The position numbers and the translations under genes are program-made. Shown here in pieces: positions 7,310 through 14,769 of a stretch of 64,000 nucleotides of DNA. Location of the stretch: positions 16,676 to 80,675 of the forward strand of contig CAZUQM010000031.1 in NCBI GenBank assembly GCA_964622545.1, in the 5' to 3' direction. Every line of letters starts with the position of its first letter. The stretch's first letter is position 1. The notes under the pieces are model-generated. The model saw nothing but the letters and a program-made list of their open reading frames with translations, was not told the DNA's origin and searched no databases. This DNA comes from JAFGLZ01 sp964622545 (lineage in GTDB: Bacteria > Planctomycetota > Phycisphaerae > UBA1845 > JAFGLZ01).

Positions 7310-9091
7310 ATGCATCCGCGTAAGATCTCTACGCGTCGATTCCGTCCTACAAGGCGACGCGGTGCCGTCGTCGTGTGGACGGCCATGCTCATGACGACCG
7401 TCTTGGGCTTCGCCGCGCTCAGTGTCGACATTGGTTACCTGTATACGGTCCGGGCCGAACTCCAGATTTCGGCGGACGCCGCGGCCCTGGCTGCCGCGGG
7501 CAAGCTGGCCTCGCTCGAGACCGACCGGCTCGACATGGCCCGGGCGATGGCCACGGAGTATGCGTACAAGAACAAGGTGGCGAACCGCTACCCGATCTTG
7601 GACCAGAATACGGACGTGGTCTTCGGCCAAGCCGTCCTGGATCCGCAGACCGGCATGTATTCGTTCGTGCCCGATGCGGCGATCAAGGACGCCGTTCGCG
7701 TCCGTGTTCGGCTGACGCAGGATTCGCCGAACGGTCCGGTCGAACTCTTCTTCGCGAACATCTTCGGTCGAAGCGAGAAGGACCTGTGGGCCGAGGCGAC
7801 GGCCATCCTGACGCCGCGTGACATCGCGATCGTGGCCGACCTGTCGGCCTCGCACAACGACGACAGCGAGCTGCGGCACATCAACCGAACGTCGGTGAAC
7901 CTGCACGCGGTCTGGGCGGCCCTGCCCGGCGGCGTGGATGAGCTCGACCCCAACTGGTCGCCTCAGAATGCCGGGCCTCTCTGGGGAGCCTGGATGGAGC
8001 AGGCCGGCTTCGGGGAGACGGTGCTCGACTCGACCTATGACCCCACGGCGGACACGGGCTTGGTCCACCTGCCCCGTTACCAGAACTGGAACGATGCGTG
8101 GGTCGAGAGCCGGCTCCGGGCCCAGAACTACAACGAGCAAGAGATCGACGCACTCATGGGATCGAGTTACGACAACCAGATGAGCTCCTACAAGGCTCGG
8201 ACGTGCGTCGCGCTCGGTCTGGCCGTCTGGCGCAGCGGGAAGGGGTCCGACCCGGACGGCACGCCGCCGAAGTGGGAAGTGGACGGGCTGTCACCCGGTA
8301 ACGGCAACGACTGGGTGAGCTACGACTACGAGCTGGACTGGGCCGAGTCATTCCCCTACACCCATGGTTCATGGGGCGAGTGGGTCGCCTACATGGACGG
8401 TTCGTCCAGCATGCGGAACCAAGGTCACAGCGACCTCGAGCATCGGTACGGCGTCAAGACGTTTATCAACTACATGCTGGAGAACCGGCGTTCGTATCAC
8501 GAGTGCCCCGAGTTCAAGGACACGCCGCATCAGCCCATGCAGGCGGTCAAAGAGGCCGTCGAGAAGATGATGCAGATCATCGACGATCTCGAGACCGACG
8601 ACCGCGTCAGTTTGGAGGTCTACTGCGAGGATGCTTACCACGAGGTAGACCTGACGAGCAACTTCTCCGCCGTCAGCACCCGTTTGACCGAGATGCAGGC
8701 CGGTCATTACGAGGTCTGGACGAACATGGGTGGCGGCATCGAGACGGCTGTCGCGGAATTGACCGGTCCGAGGACGCGCGACGCCGCGACCAAGGTCATG
8801 GTGCTGTTGACGGACGGCAAGGCCAATGTGACCGAGTGGGGCGATGCGGGGGATTACTACAACGGTCCGCTCTACGCCCTGTCCGCCGCTCAGAGTGCGG
8901 CGGATCTCGGCATCCGCATCTACGCCGTCAGCGTCGGTAGCGACGCCGACACCGATACGATGGAGGAGATCGCCGAGATCGGCCGGGGCATGCACTTCCA
9001 CGCGTCCGGTTCGATCGATCAGTACACCGAGCAACTCCAACAGATCTTCGAGACGCTGGGCGGTAAGCGGCCGGTGATGCTCATCCAGTAG
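7310..9091 (+). CDS. TadG-like pilus-assembly protein with von Willebrand A domain, paralogue A
   Basis: A 593-residue protein. GGGGTGA precedes the ATG. Residues 15-60 form the TadE/TadG-like anchor: an Arg-rich cytoplasmic start, then a membrane helix in RRGAVVVWTAMLMTTVLGFA and the conserved VDIGYLYTVRAELQ / ADAAALAAA segment. The rest is outside. A VWA domain begins near residue 172; its metal site is complete, with DLSAS (DxSxS), the threonine of TNMGGGI and the aspartate of LLTDGKAN. About 290 residues separate the first and second metal motifs, far more than in a plain VWA domain, and this inserted segment also carries a DGSSSM stretch. Such proteins are common in planctomycetes; a role in adhesion or Flp-pilus-related surface structures is inferred. 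A strong terminator follows at 9128. Confidence 0.85.
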   Translation: MHPRKISTRRFRPTRRRGAVVVWTAMLMTTVLGFAALSVDIGYLYTVRAELQISADAAALAAAGKLASLETDRLDMARAMATEYAYKNKVANRYPILDQNTDVVFGQAVLDPQTGMYSFVPDAAIKDAVRVRVRLTQDSPNGPVELFFANIFGRSEKDLWAEATAILTPRDIAIVADLSASHNDDSELRHINRTSVNLHAVWAALPGGVDELDPNWSPQNAGPLWGAWMEQAGFGETVLDSTYDPTADTGLVHLPRYQNWNDAWVESRLRAQNYNEQEIDALMGSSYDNQMSSYKARTCVALGLAVWRSGKGSDPDGTPPKWEVDGLSPGNGNDWVSYDYELDWAESFPYTHGSWGEWVAYMDGSSSMRNQGHSDLEHRYGVKTFINYMLENRRSYHECPEFKDTPHQPMQAVKEAVEKMMQIIDDLETDDRVSLEVYCEDAYHEVDLTSNFSAVSTRLTEMQAGHYEVWTNMGGGIETAVAELTGPRTRDAATKVMVLLTDGKANVTEWGDAGDYYNGPLYALSAAQSAADLGIRIYAVSVGSDADTDTMEEIAEIGRGMHFHASGSIDQYTEQLQQIFETLGGKRPVMLIQ

Positions 9092-9127
9092 CGCGTCTTC
9101 GGACAACCAAGACTTCAGAGCCGAGCC

Positions 9128-9164
9128 GGGCGGGACAGATCCACTGTCCCGCCCATTTTCTTTT
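9128..9164 (+). terminator. Rho-independent terminator after TadG/VWA paralogue A
   Basis: Perfect 11-bp stem: GGGCGGGACAG (9128-9138), 5-nt loop, CTGTCCCGCCC (9144-9154), followed by a T-rich tract (ATTTTCTTTTC). It separates the two tandem paralogues into independent transcription units. Confidence 0.9.
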
Positions 9165-9261
9165 CATCAGTCTAACGGACGCAAGGCCAAGGGCCCGATA
9201 GCTTGTCTCGCAACGTCCGGCCTACTGTGCTTGCCTGGCCTGCCTAATTTGCCCATTTCGT

Positions 9262-9290
9262 TTGTCTTGGCCAACTTTCTTTTGCATATT
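9262..9290 (+). promoter_or_regulatory. Candidate promoter of the second TadG/VWA gene
   Basis: TTGTCT (9262-9267) and CATATT (9285-9290) with exactly 17 bp between them, inside TTTTGCATATT (9280-9290). The position, about 100 nt upstream of the GTG start, and the sequence both match the element before paralogue A. Confidence 0.5.
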
Positions 9291-9381
9291 CCATCCGTGG
9301 CTAGAGCAAGACCGGGATTGGGCGCGCACGCGTCCCACGTCGCGGTCGACCGGGCGAGGAACTCGGATCGGAGGGAAAACC

Positions 9382-11160
9382 GTGAGGGGCAAGAAGGCAA
9401 GGCGCCATTTCCTGCGCGCCCATCGACGTGGTGCCGTGGTGGTTTACACGGCCATGATTATGACCACCCTGTTGGGCTTCGCCGCCCTAACCGTCGACAT
9501 CGGCTATCTCTACACCGTCAAGGCCGAGCTGCAAGTCTCCGCCGACGCGGCCGCCCTGGCCGGGGCCAGCCAATTGGCCTCCCTGGCACAGGACCGTCTG
9601 GACAAGGCTCGTGCCAAGGCCGCGGAATATGCCGCCAAGAACGAGGTCGGCAACGTGGCCCCGGTGCTGGAGACCAGCGACGTGGTGTTCGGCCAGGGCC
9701 AACTCGACATGCAGACGGGACGGTACACGTTCGCCGAGGGCGTCGAGCCGTTCGACGCGATACGTGTCCGCGTCCGCCGCACCGCCGATTCACCCAACGG
9801 CGCGGTGGCGCTGTTCTTCGCCAACATCTTCGGCAAGAGCGAGAAGGGTATGTGGGCCGAGGCGACGGCCATCCTCATCCCGAGGGACATCGCCATCGTG
9901 GCCGACCTTTCGGCGTCTCACAATGACGATAGCGAGCTGGCACACATGAACCGCACGTCGGTCAACCTGTACGACGTGTGGGCGGCTCTGCCGGGCGGCA
10001 TGGACGAGGCCGACCCGAACTGGGACCCCCAGCGTGCCGGACCGACCTGGGGCCAGGTCATGGAGGATAGGGGCTTCGGTCAGACGACCATCGATTCGAG
10101 CTACGACCCGCGGACGGACGAGGGGTTGGTCCATCTGCCCAAGGGCGTGAACTGGACCGATGCCGAGATCGAGAACCGTATCCGAGCCCGCGGCTACAAC
10201 GAGGACGAGGTGGCCGCCCTGATGAGCGCCGGCTATGACGGTGATGGCGCGTGGCCGGCTCGGGTGTGCGTGGCCATGGGATTGTCCGACTGGGTCAGCG
10301 GCAAGACCGAGCCGGACGTCTACGGCAACCCGCCGAAGTGGGTTTCGGAGGGCTGGGCCGCGCAAGGCAACGGCAATGACTGGGTCGGCTACAGCAGCGA
10401 GATGCGGTGGGTCGAGCCCTATCCGTATCCTCGCGGTAGTTGGAGCGAGTATTGCAGCTACATGGACGGCTGGTCGAAGATGCGTAGTCAGGGTAGCGAT
10501 CACTTCCGGCATCGCTTCGGCGTCAAGACCTTCCTCAACTACCAGCTCGAGAACCGGCGTTGCTACCACGAGAACCCGGACCTGTTCAACACGCCGCATC
10601 AGCCCATGCAGGCCGTCAAGGACGCCGTCGACAAGATGATGTGGATCCTCGACGAGCTCGACACCGACGACCAGGTCAGCCTCGAGACGTACGCCGAGAC
10701 CACCACGCATGAGATTGATCTGACGACGAACTACGCGGCCGTCCCCAACAGGCTCAACCAGATGCAGGCCGGTCACTACAACTGCTGGACCAACATGGGG
10801 GGCGGCATCCAGCGTGGCATCGACGAATTGACGAGTGCCCGAGCGCGACCCTCGGCCATCAAGGTGATGGTCCTGCTGACCGACGGCAAGGCCAACGTGA
10901 CCGAGACCGGCGCCGTCGGCGATTACACCAACGGACCGATCTACGCCAAGAACACGGCCACGGAAGCCGCCGCCTTGGGTATCCGCATCTACGCCGTCAG
11001 CGTGGGTAGTGACGCGGACACGGATACCATGGACGAGATCGCCGAGATCGGCAACGGGTACCACTTCCACGCGGAGGGCTCCATCGATTCGTACACGATG
11101 CAGCTCCAGTTGATCTTCGCGACGCTGGGTGGCAAGCGACCCGTCATGCTGATCGATTAA
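9382..11160 (+). CDS. TadG-like pilus-assembly protein with von Willebrand A domain, paralogue B
   Basis: A 592-residue protein. I chose the GTG at 9382 (GGAGG 7 nt upstream), which makes it almost the same length as paralogue A; the frame is open 40 codons further 5' but that extension has no similarity to A. Layout equals A: Arg-rich start, TadG-type membrane helix (GAVVVYTAMIMTTLLGFAAL), then an external VWA domain with DLSAS, TNMGGGI and LLTDGKAN intact and the same long insertion. The DGSSSM stretch of A is DGWSKM here. Identity with A is high along the full length, so this is a tandem duplication. Each copy has its own promoter-like element and terminator, so they can be expressed separately. 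Confidence 0.85.
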   Translation: MRGKKARRHFLRAHRRGAVVVYTAMIMTTLLGFAALTVDIGYLYTVKAELQVSADAAALAGASQLASLAQDRLDKARAKAAEYAAKNEVGNVAPVLETSDVVFGQGQLDMQTGRYTFAEGVEPFDAIRVRVRRTADSPNGAVALFFANIFGKSEKGMWAEATAILIPRDIAIVADLSASHNDDSELAHMNRTSVNLYDVWAALPGGMDEADPNWDPQRAGPTWGQVMEDRGFGQTTIDSSYDPRTDEGLVHLPKGVNWTDAEIENRIRARGYNEDEVAALMSAGYDGDGAWPARVCVAMGLSDWVSGKTEPDVYGNPPKWVSEGWAAQGNGNDWVGYSSEMRWVEPYPYPRGSWSEYCSYMDGWSKMRSQGSDHFRHRFGVKTFLNYQLENRRCYHENPDLFNTPHQPMQAVKDAVDKMMWILDELDTDDQVSLETYAETTTHEIDLTTNYAAVPNRLNQMQAGHYNCWTNMGGGIQRGIDELTSARARPSAIKVMVLLTDGKANVTETGAVGDYTNGPIYAKNTATEAAALGIRIYAVSVGSDADTDTMDEIAEIGNGYHFHAEGSIDSYTMQLQLIFATLGGKRPVMLID

Positions 11161-11198
11161 CCTGTGTGCAAGCGGGGGGAAATGGGAAGAAGCGCGGG

Positions 11199-11226
11199 CG
11201 GGCTGGCCTGACAGGTCGGCCCGTTT
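11199..11226 (+). terminator. Terminator-like hairpin after TadG/VWA paralogue B
   Basis: CGGGCTGGCC (11199-11208), 5-nt loop, GGTCGGCCCG (11214-11223): ten pairs including two G-T wobbles, followed by TTTGCGTT. It begins 39 nt past the stop codon. Confidence 0.7.
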
Positions 11227-11429
11227 GCGTTGGTGCCCTCCTCGTACTGACCCTGCGGATCAACCAGGCGCGGCCTTCCGGAAGCCCAATACAAAACCCT
11301 TCAATGCATTGTAGTGATAACCAGGTGTGCCAAGACCAGTGCGTAATGTGCCATGCCGTCCTTGACAGGTCCCGAGAGACCCCTAGAATGCCACCGAGAC
11401 ATATCTTCAGGGGGTAAGGGGATAACTCG

Positions 11430-11804
11430 ATGGGCCAGTATCGCGTAACGGTTCGGGCGCACTTCTCGGCCTCCCATCAGTTGAGGATGTACGACGGGCA
11501 GCTCGAGCCGATGCACGGGCACCAGTGGCAGGTCGAGGCCGTCTTCGCCGGCCCGGAGCTCGACGAGATCGATGTGCTGATCGATTTCATCGAGGCGCGC
11601 AAGCACCTCGACGACGTCCTGGCCTCGTTCCACAATCGCCATCTGAACGACCTGCCCAGCTTCGGCAGGCGCAATCCTTCGGCCGAGCACGTGGCTCGCC
11701 TCATCTACGAATCGCTGCAAGACCTCATGCCGGCACCCGGTCTCCTCGCCCGCGTGACGGTTACCGAGGCGCCGGACTGCCTGGCCAGCTACGGCGATGC
11801 ATGA
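11430..11804 (+). CDS. QueD / 6-pyruvoyl-tetrahydropterin-synthase-fold protein with altered active site
   Basis: A 124-residue protein with the tunnelling T-fold. The zinc ligands are visible: the histidine in HFSASHQL and the pair in MHGHQW. The late substrate-binding segment TVTEAPDCLASYGD is also family-like. However, the catalytic cysteine that normally sits four residues before the HGH histidine is absent (LEPMHGH), and the usual LDHxxLN is FHNRHLN, so the Asp-His pair is changed as well. Canonical members make 6-carboxytetrahydropterin (queuosine pathway) or related pterins. This copy may do different chemistry or only bind a pterin-like ligand. No other queuosine genes are nearby. It converges with the MBL gene, 15 bp apart. 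Confidence 0.7.
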   Translation: MGQYRVTVRAHFSASHQLRMYDGQLEPMHGHQWQVEAVFAGPELDEIDVLIDFIEARKHLDDVLASFHNRHLNDLPSFGRRNPSAEHVARLIYESLQDLMPAPGLLARVTVTEAPDCLASYGDA

Positions 11805-11819
11805 AGGGCGCGGGTCTGG

Positions 11820-12707
11820 TCACTCGGGTGGTCCGGGATGATCCGCGGACGGCGTCTTGGCTCGCCGCCTGGGCCTCTCCATCAGGAAGGAGAACCGATG
11901 CAGCTGATCGCTCGGGAGATGCGACCGCAGGAACTGACGGGCGCGGTGCAGGGGCGTGCGGCGCGACAGGTGCATCAGGACGATGTGCTCCGACTCCAGC
12001 CGGTCGACAATTCGGCACAGGTCCCGCACGTGGAGATGCCTGCCGAGCTTAGCACGACGGGTGTGGTCCGGCTCGAAGAACGTGCACTCTAGGAGAACGA
12101 CCCTGGCCTTGCGCACCACGTCGAGGTCGAAGTGCGGTCCGTCCGCGGTATCCCCCGCGTAGCAGAGGAGCGGCACCTCGAGGTCGTACTGGATCTCTTG
12201 GCCTTGACGCTTCAGCTCGACCAGTTGAGGTCCCGTCAGGTCGGCGAACTCGGGCTTAAGCTTGCGTCGCGTCTCCACCGCACAGAAGCCCAGGCAAGGG
12301 GCCCCATGCGTGACGGCGAAGGCCCGTATCAGCAGGTCGCGACGCAGTCGATGGTCTTGACCGGGCTCGAGCCCGATGATGTTGGCCGGCGAGACGTGAC
12401 CTTCGATCTGACCCCAGATCCGGACCAGCTCTTGAACCGGTTTGACCAGGGCCGTCGGCAGCAGCACCGTGCCCGGATCGTTGCCCACGAACGCCCTCTG
12501 GCTGAAGTAGTAGGCCAGGCCGGCCGCGTGATCCATGTGGCCGTGCGACAGGCAGACCGTATCGATGCTGATGATCTCCCGCGGCGCCCGTCCGACGTCA
12601 AAGCAGACGTTGAGCTCCGGGGCGGCCACGACGGTCTCTTCACCCGCCAAGGAGAACCCGACCAACCTGATGTCACCAACCTCTTTCTCGACCATGTGCG
12701 TAGGCAT
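11820..12707 (-). CDS. Metallo-beta-lactamase-fold hydrolase, RNase Z-like
   Basis: A 295-residue cytoplasmic protein. The metal-binding motif is SHGHMDHAAGL (HxHxDH). Further ligands are likely the histidine in AVTHGAPCLGF, the aspartate in CYAGDT and a late histidine in VLMHLSRR. The C-terminal part HLHVRDLCRIVDRLESEHIVLMH resembles the end of tRNase Z-type enzymes. Tail residues after about 270 are Arg/Pro-rich and probably disordered. RNase Z enzymes trim tRNA 3' ends, but several bacterial relatives act on other phosphodiesters, and this sequence lacks clear evidence of the flexible tRNA-binding arm. I call the superfamily with confidence and leave the substrate open. Confidence 0.75.
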   Translation of the reverse strand: MPTHMVEKEVGDIRLVGFSLAGEETVVAAPELNVCFDVGRAPREIISIDTVCLSHGHMDHAAGLAYYFSQRAFVGNDPGTVLLPTALVKPVQELVRIWGQIEGHVSPANIIGLEPGQDHRLRRDLLIRAFAVTHGAPCLGFCAVETRRKLKPEFADLTGPQLVELKRQGQEIQYDLEVPLLCYAGDTADGPHFDLDVVRKARVVLLECTFFEPDHTRRAKLGRHLHVRDLCRIVDRLESEHIVLMHLSRRTPLHRARQFLRSHLPSDQLHRFSFLMERPRRRAKTPSADHPGPPE

Positions 12708-12845
12708 AGCCTGGGTAGTCTAACGGGTAGGGCGTAGGAGTGCGAGTTGGGCCGAAACGGGCCGACGATGCACGGCCTCGAGCGCTCAGAACGCCCGAAG
12801 GCCGAGGCTCGCGCGGGAACGGAGTTTGACGAGGCATCCGCGAGC

Positions 12846-14279
12846 CTAGTCCCTGCGTCTTGACGGGGCCCTCGACAGGCCGATCAGGCTGAAAGCCAGG
12901 AAGAGCGCCATGGGCAGCGGGGCGTACGTGCCGCACCCGGTGGGCGGCGGCGTCGTGTTGTTGCCTACGCCGGAGTTGTCCTTCGGATCGCCTGGCGCAT
13001 TGTTTCCGGGCGGGTCGCCGGGATCACCGGGATTGCCGGGGTCGCCAGGATCGCCGGGGTCACCGGGGTCGCCAGGGTCGCCAGGATCGCCGGGGTCACC
13101 GGGGTCGCCGGGGTCGCCGGGGTCGCCGGGGTCGCCAGGGTCGCCGGGGTCACCCGGATCGCCGGGATCGCCGGGGTCACCAGGGTCGCCGGGATCGCCA
13201 GGGTCACCGGGGTCGCCGGGGTCATTGGGGTCGCTCGGCTTGGGCTCTAGCAGGAACGAACGCCGTTTACCCGCGATCGTGCCGTAGCCGACGATGAGTC
13301 CATCGTCGTTGATGTCCGTTGCGCGGGACAGGATCCATCCCGTGCCTCCCTCGATGGCCGATTGGAGCGGGGTGATCGTGCCGTCCTTCCATAGAAAGGC
13401 GCGGACGTGCCCGTAGGCGGTGGTCGACTCTCCGACGATCGCTCCCGATGTATTGATGGCAAAGGCTATCGCATAGTCGCCGCCGAGCGTGCCGAGGTCG
13501 GTCGTCGTCCCCGATTGCCAACGGAAGGCGTGGCTGGTCTTACCGACCACATTGCCGGCCGAGCCCGCGATCTGGCCGCTGTCGTTGATGTCCATCGCCT
13601 GGGTGTTCTCGGCCGAGTAGCCGCCGGGCACGGGCAGAAGCTGGTACCCGCCGGCGTCATCATAGACGAAGGCCCGATCGGTGCCGCCGCCCTGGAACCA
13701 GCCGGCGATGAGGCCGGCCGAGTTGATCGCCACGGCGTAGGAGTTGTTCCGCTTGCTCCAGACGCCCAAATCGGTCATCGTCCCCGCGACGTACCGAAAG
13801 GCGTGAACCGTGGCCGACAAGGTGCTCGACAGGCCCACGATGGTTCCGTCGTCGCTGACGCCTCTGGCCTCGCTGCTGGTATCAGGACCGAGGCTGCCCA
13901 GCGAGCTGATCACGCCGGCGTCGTATCGGAATGCGCGGAGCAGGGAGCTGCCGGTGGGATTGGACGCACCGACGATGACGCCGTTGTCGTTGATGCCGAA
14001 GGCGAAGCTGTTCGTGCCGCCCAACGTGCCCAACAAGGTGAACGAGCCGCCTTCCCACAGGAAGGCCTGCCCGACGCCCTTGAGCTCGGTGCCGACCCAG
14101 CCGACGACCTGGCCGCTGGCGTTGATGCCGGCGGCGAAGACGCCCTGGCCCTCGTATCCAGGAGGCGCGCCCAGGTTGGTGATCGTGAAACTCTGGGCCG
14201 AGAGCGTCGTGCAACACAGCAGGGACACGGCAACACAGAGTTGTAGCGTCTTCGAGATGGATAGGATTGATCGCATCAT
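12846..14279 (-). CDS. Secreted HAF-repeat surface protein with (Gly-Asp-Pro)n stalk and C-terminal anchor
   Basis: A 477-residue protein in four parts. (1) Signal peptide, residues 1-28, ending near TTLSAQS. (2) Seven HAF-type repeats of about 45 residues, each centred on a phrase such as GINASGQVVGW, GINDNGVIVGA or DINDDGLIVGY; these look like beta-propeller blades. (3) About two dozen GDP tripeptides (bases 13012-13235), a stiff or disordered stalk. (4) A C-terminal tail with GCGTYAPLP, a hydrophobic helix (MALFLAFSLIGL) and an Arg-rich end. Such a Cys + helix + Arg tail is the layout of MYXO-CTERM-type sorting signals, so cell-surface anchoring after processing at the cysteine is likely. 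Function unknown; a ligand-binding or structural surface role is inference. Confidence 0.75.
   Translation of the reverse strand: MMRSILSISKTLQLCVAVSLLCCTTLSAQSFTITNLGAPPGYEGQGVFAAGINASGQVVGWVGTELKGVGQAFLWEGGSFTLLGTLGGTNSFAFGINDNGVIVGASNPTGSSLLRAFRYDAGVISSLGSLGPDTSSEARGVSDDGTIVGLSSTLSATVHAFRYVAGTMTDLGVWSKRNNSYAVAINSAGLIAGWFQGGGTDRAFVYDDAGGYQLLPVPGGYSAENTQAMDINDSGQIAGSAGNVVGKTSHAFRWQSGTTTDLGTLGGDYAIAFAINTSGAIVGESTTAYGHVRAFLWKDGTITPLQSAIEGGTGWILSRATDINDDGLIVGYGTIAGKRRSFLLEPKPSDPNDPGDPGDPGDPGDPGDPGDPGDPGDPGDPGDPGDPGDPGDPGDPGDPGDPGDPGDPGDPGDPGNPGDPGDPPGNNAPGDPKDNSGVGNNTTPPPTGCGTYAPLPMALFLAFSLIGLSRAPSRRRD
13012..13235 (-). repeat. 9-bp tandem repeat coding for the GDP stalk
   Basis: About 24 copies of a 9-bp unit (plus-strand form GTCGCCGGG with third-position variants such as GTCACCGGG and ATCGCCAGG). 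The unit keeps frame, so copy-number changes by slippage would lengthen or shorten the stalk without breaking the protein. The same DNA gives apparent open frames on the opposite strand, which I regard as artefacts. Confidence 0.9.
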
Positions 14280-14769
14280 CGTGGACCACCTTCTACCTCA
14301 GTCGACCACATTCAGCCGAGGATGCCCACGGCTGCACGCGATGTAAGACTGTGTAACCCCAATTCCGATCACGGTTCGCCGTCAGCATGGGGAGTTGCCG
14401 AGAGCGTCCGCGATCACTCTGTCGAATCCTACGGTGCGGGTTTGACCTGACCAGGTCTGCTTTCCCAATAGAGTGGCGATAGTGCGGCCCCCGATGGATG
14501 TGTCGGCCGCCAATTACTCCCACCGCAAAATTATAGCGCGCCTTTGTCCGCCATCAAGGAGATACCTGGATAACCGATCTTGGCGGTAGGATGCCGTGGC
14601 GGCTCGGTCGTCGTCAAGGAAGGCGGTCGTTTGCCGGAGGACGCGGCCAAGATTAGGATGTCCTGACTGCCGCCAACCGGCACTGCCATCAGCCATGCTG
14701 ATCTTGGCATACCCGGTCCCGCGGTTCTGTGTTCTCGGACGTCCAGCGCCCGCGCAAAGGGATTTTGTC
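14280..14769 (+). other. Divergent intergenic region with a palindrome
   Basis: It separates the HAF-repeat gene (minus) from the GH31 operon (plus) and must hold both promoters. A perfect palindrome GACCTG-AC-CAGGTC lies at 14444-14457 and overlaps a TTGACC (14442-14447) that could be a -35 box. No good -10 box is obvious at the right distance. I saw no gene; the open frame leading into GH31 before 14770 has no family similarity. Confidence 0.4.

Noticed and set aside
12910..13287. Plus-strand collagen-like Gly-Ser-Pro frame
   Set aside because: It is the opposite strand of the 9-bp repeat that encodes the GDP stalk; the minus-strand frame has a signal peptide, HAF repeats and anchor.
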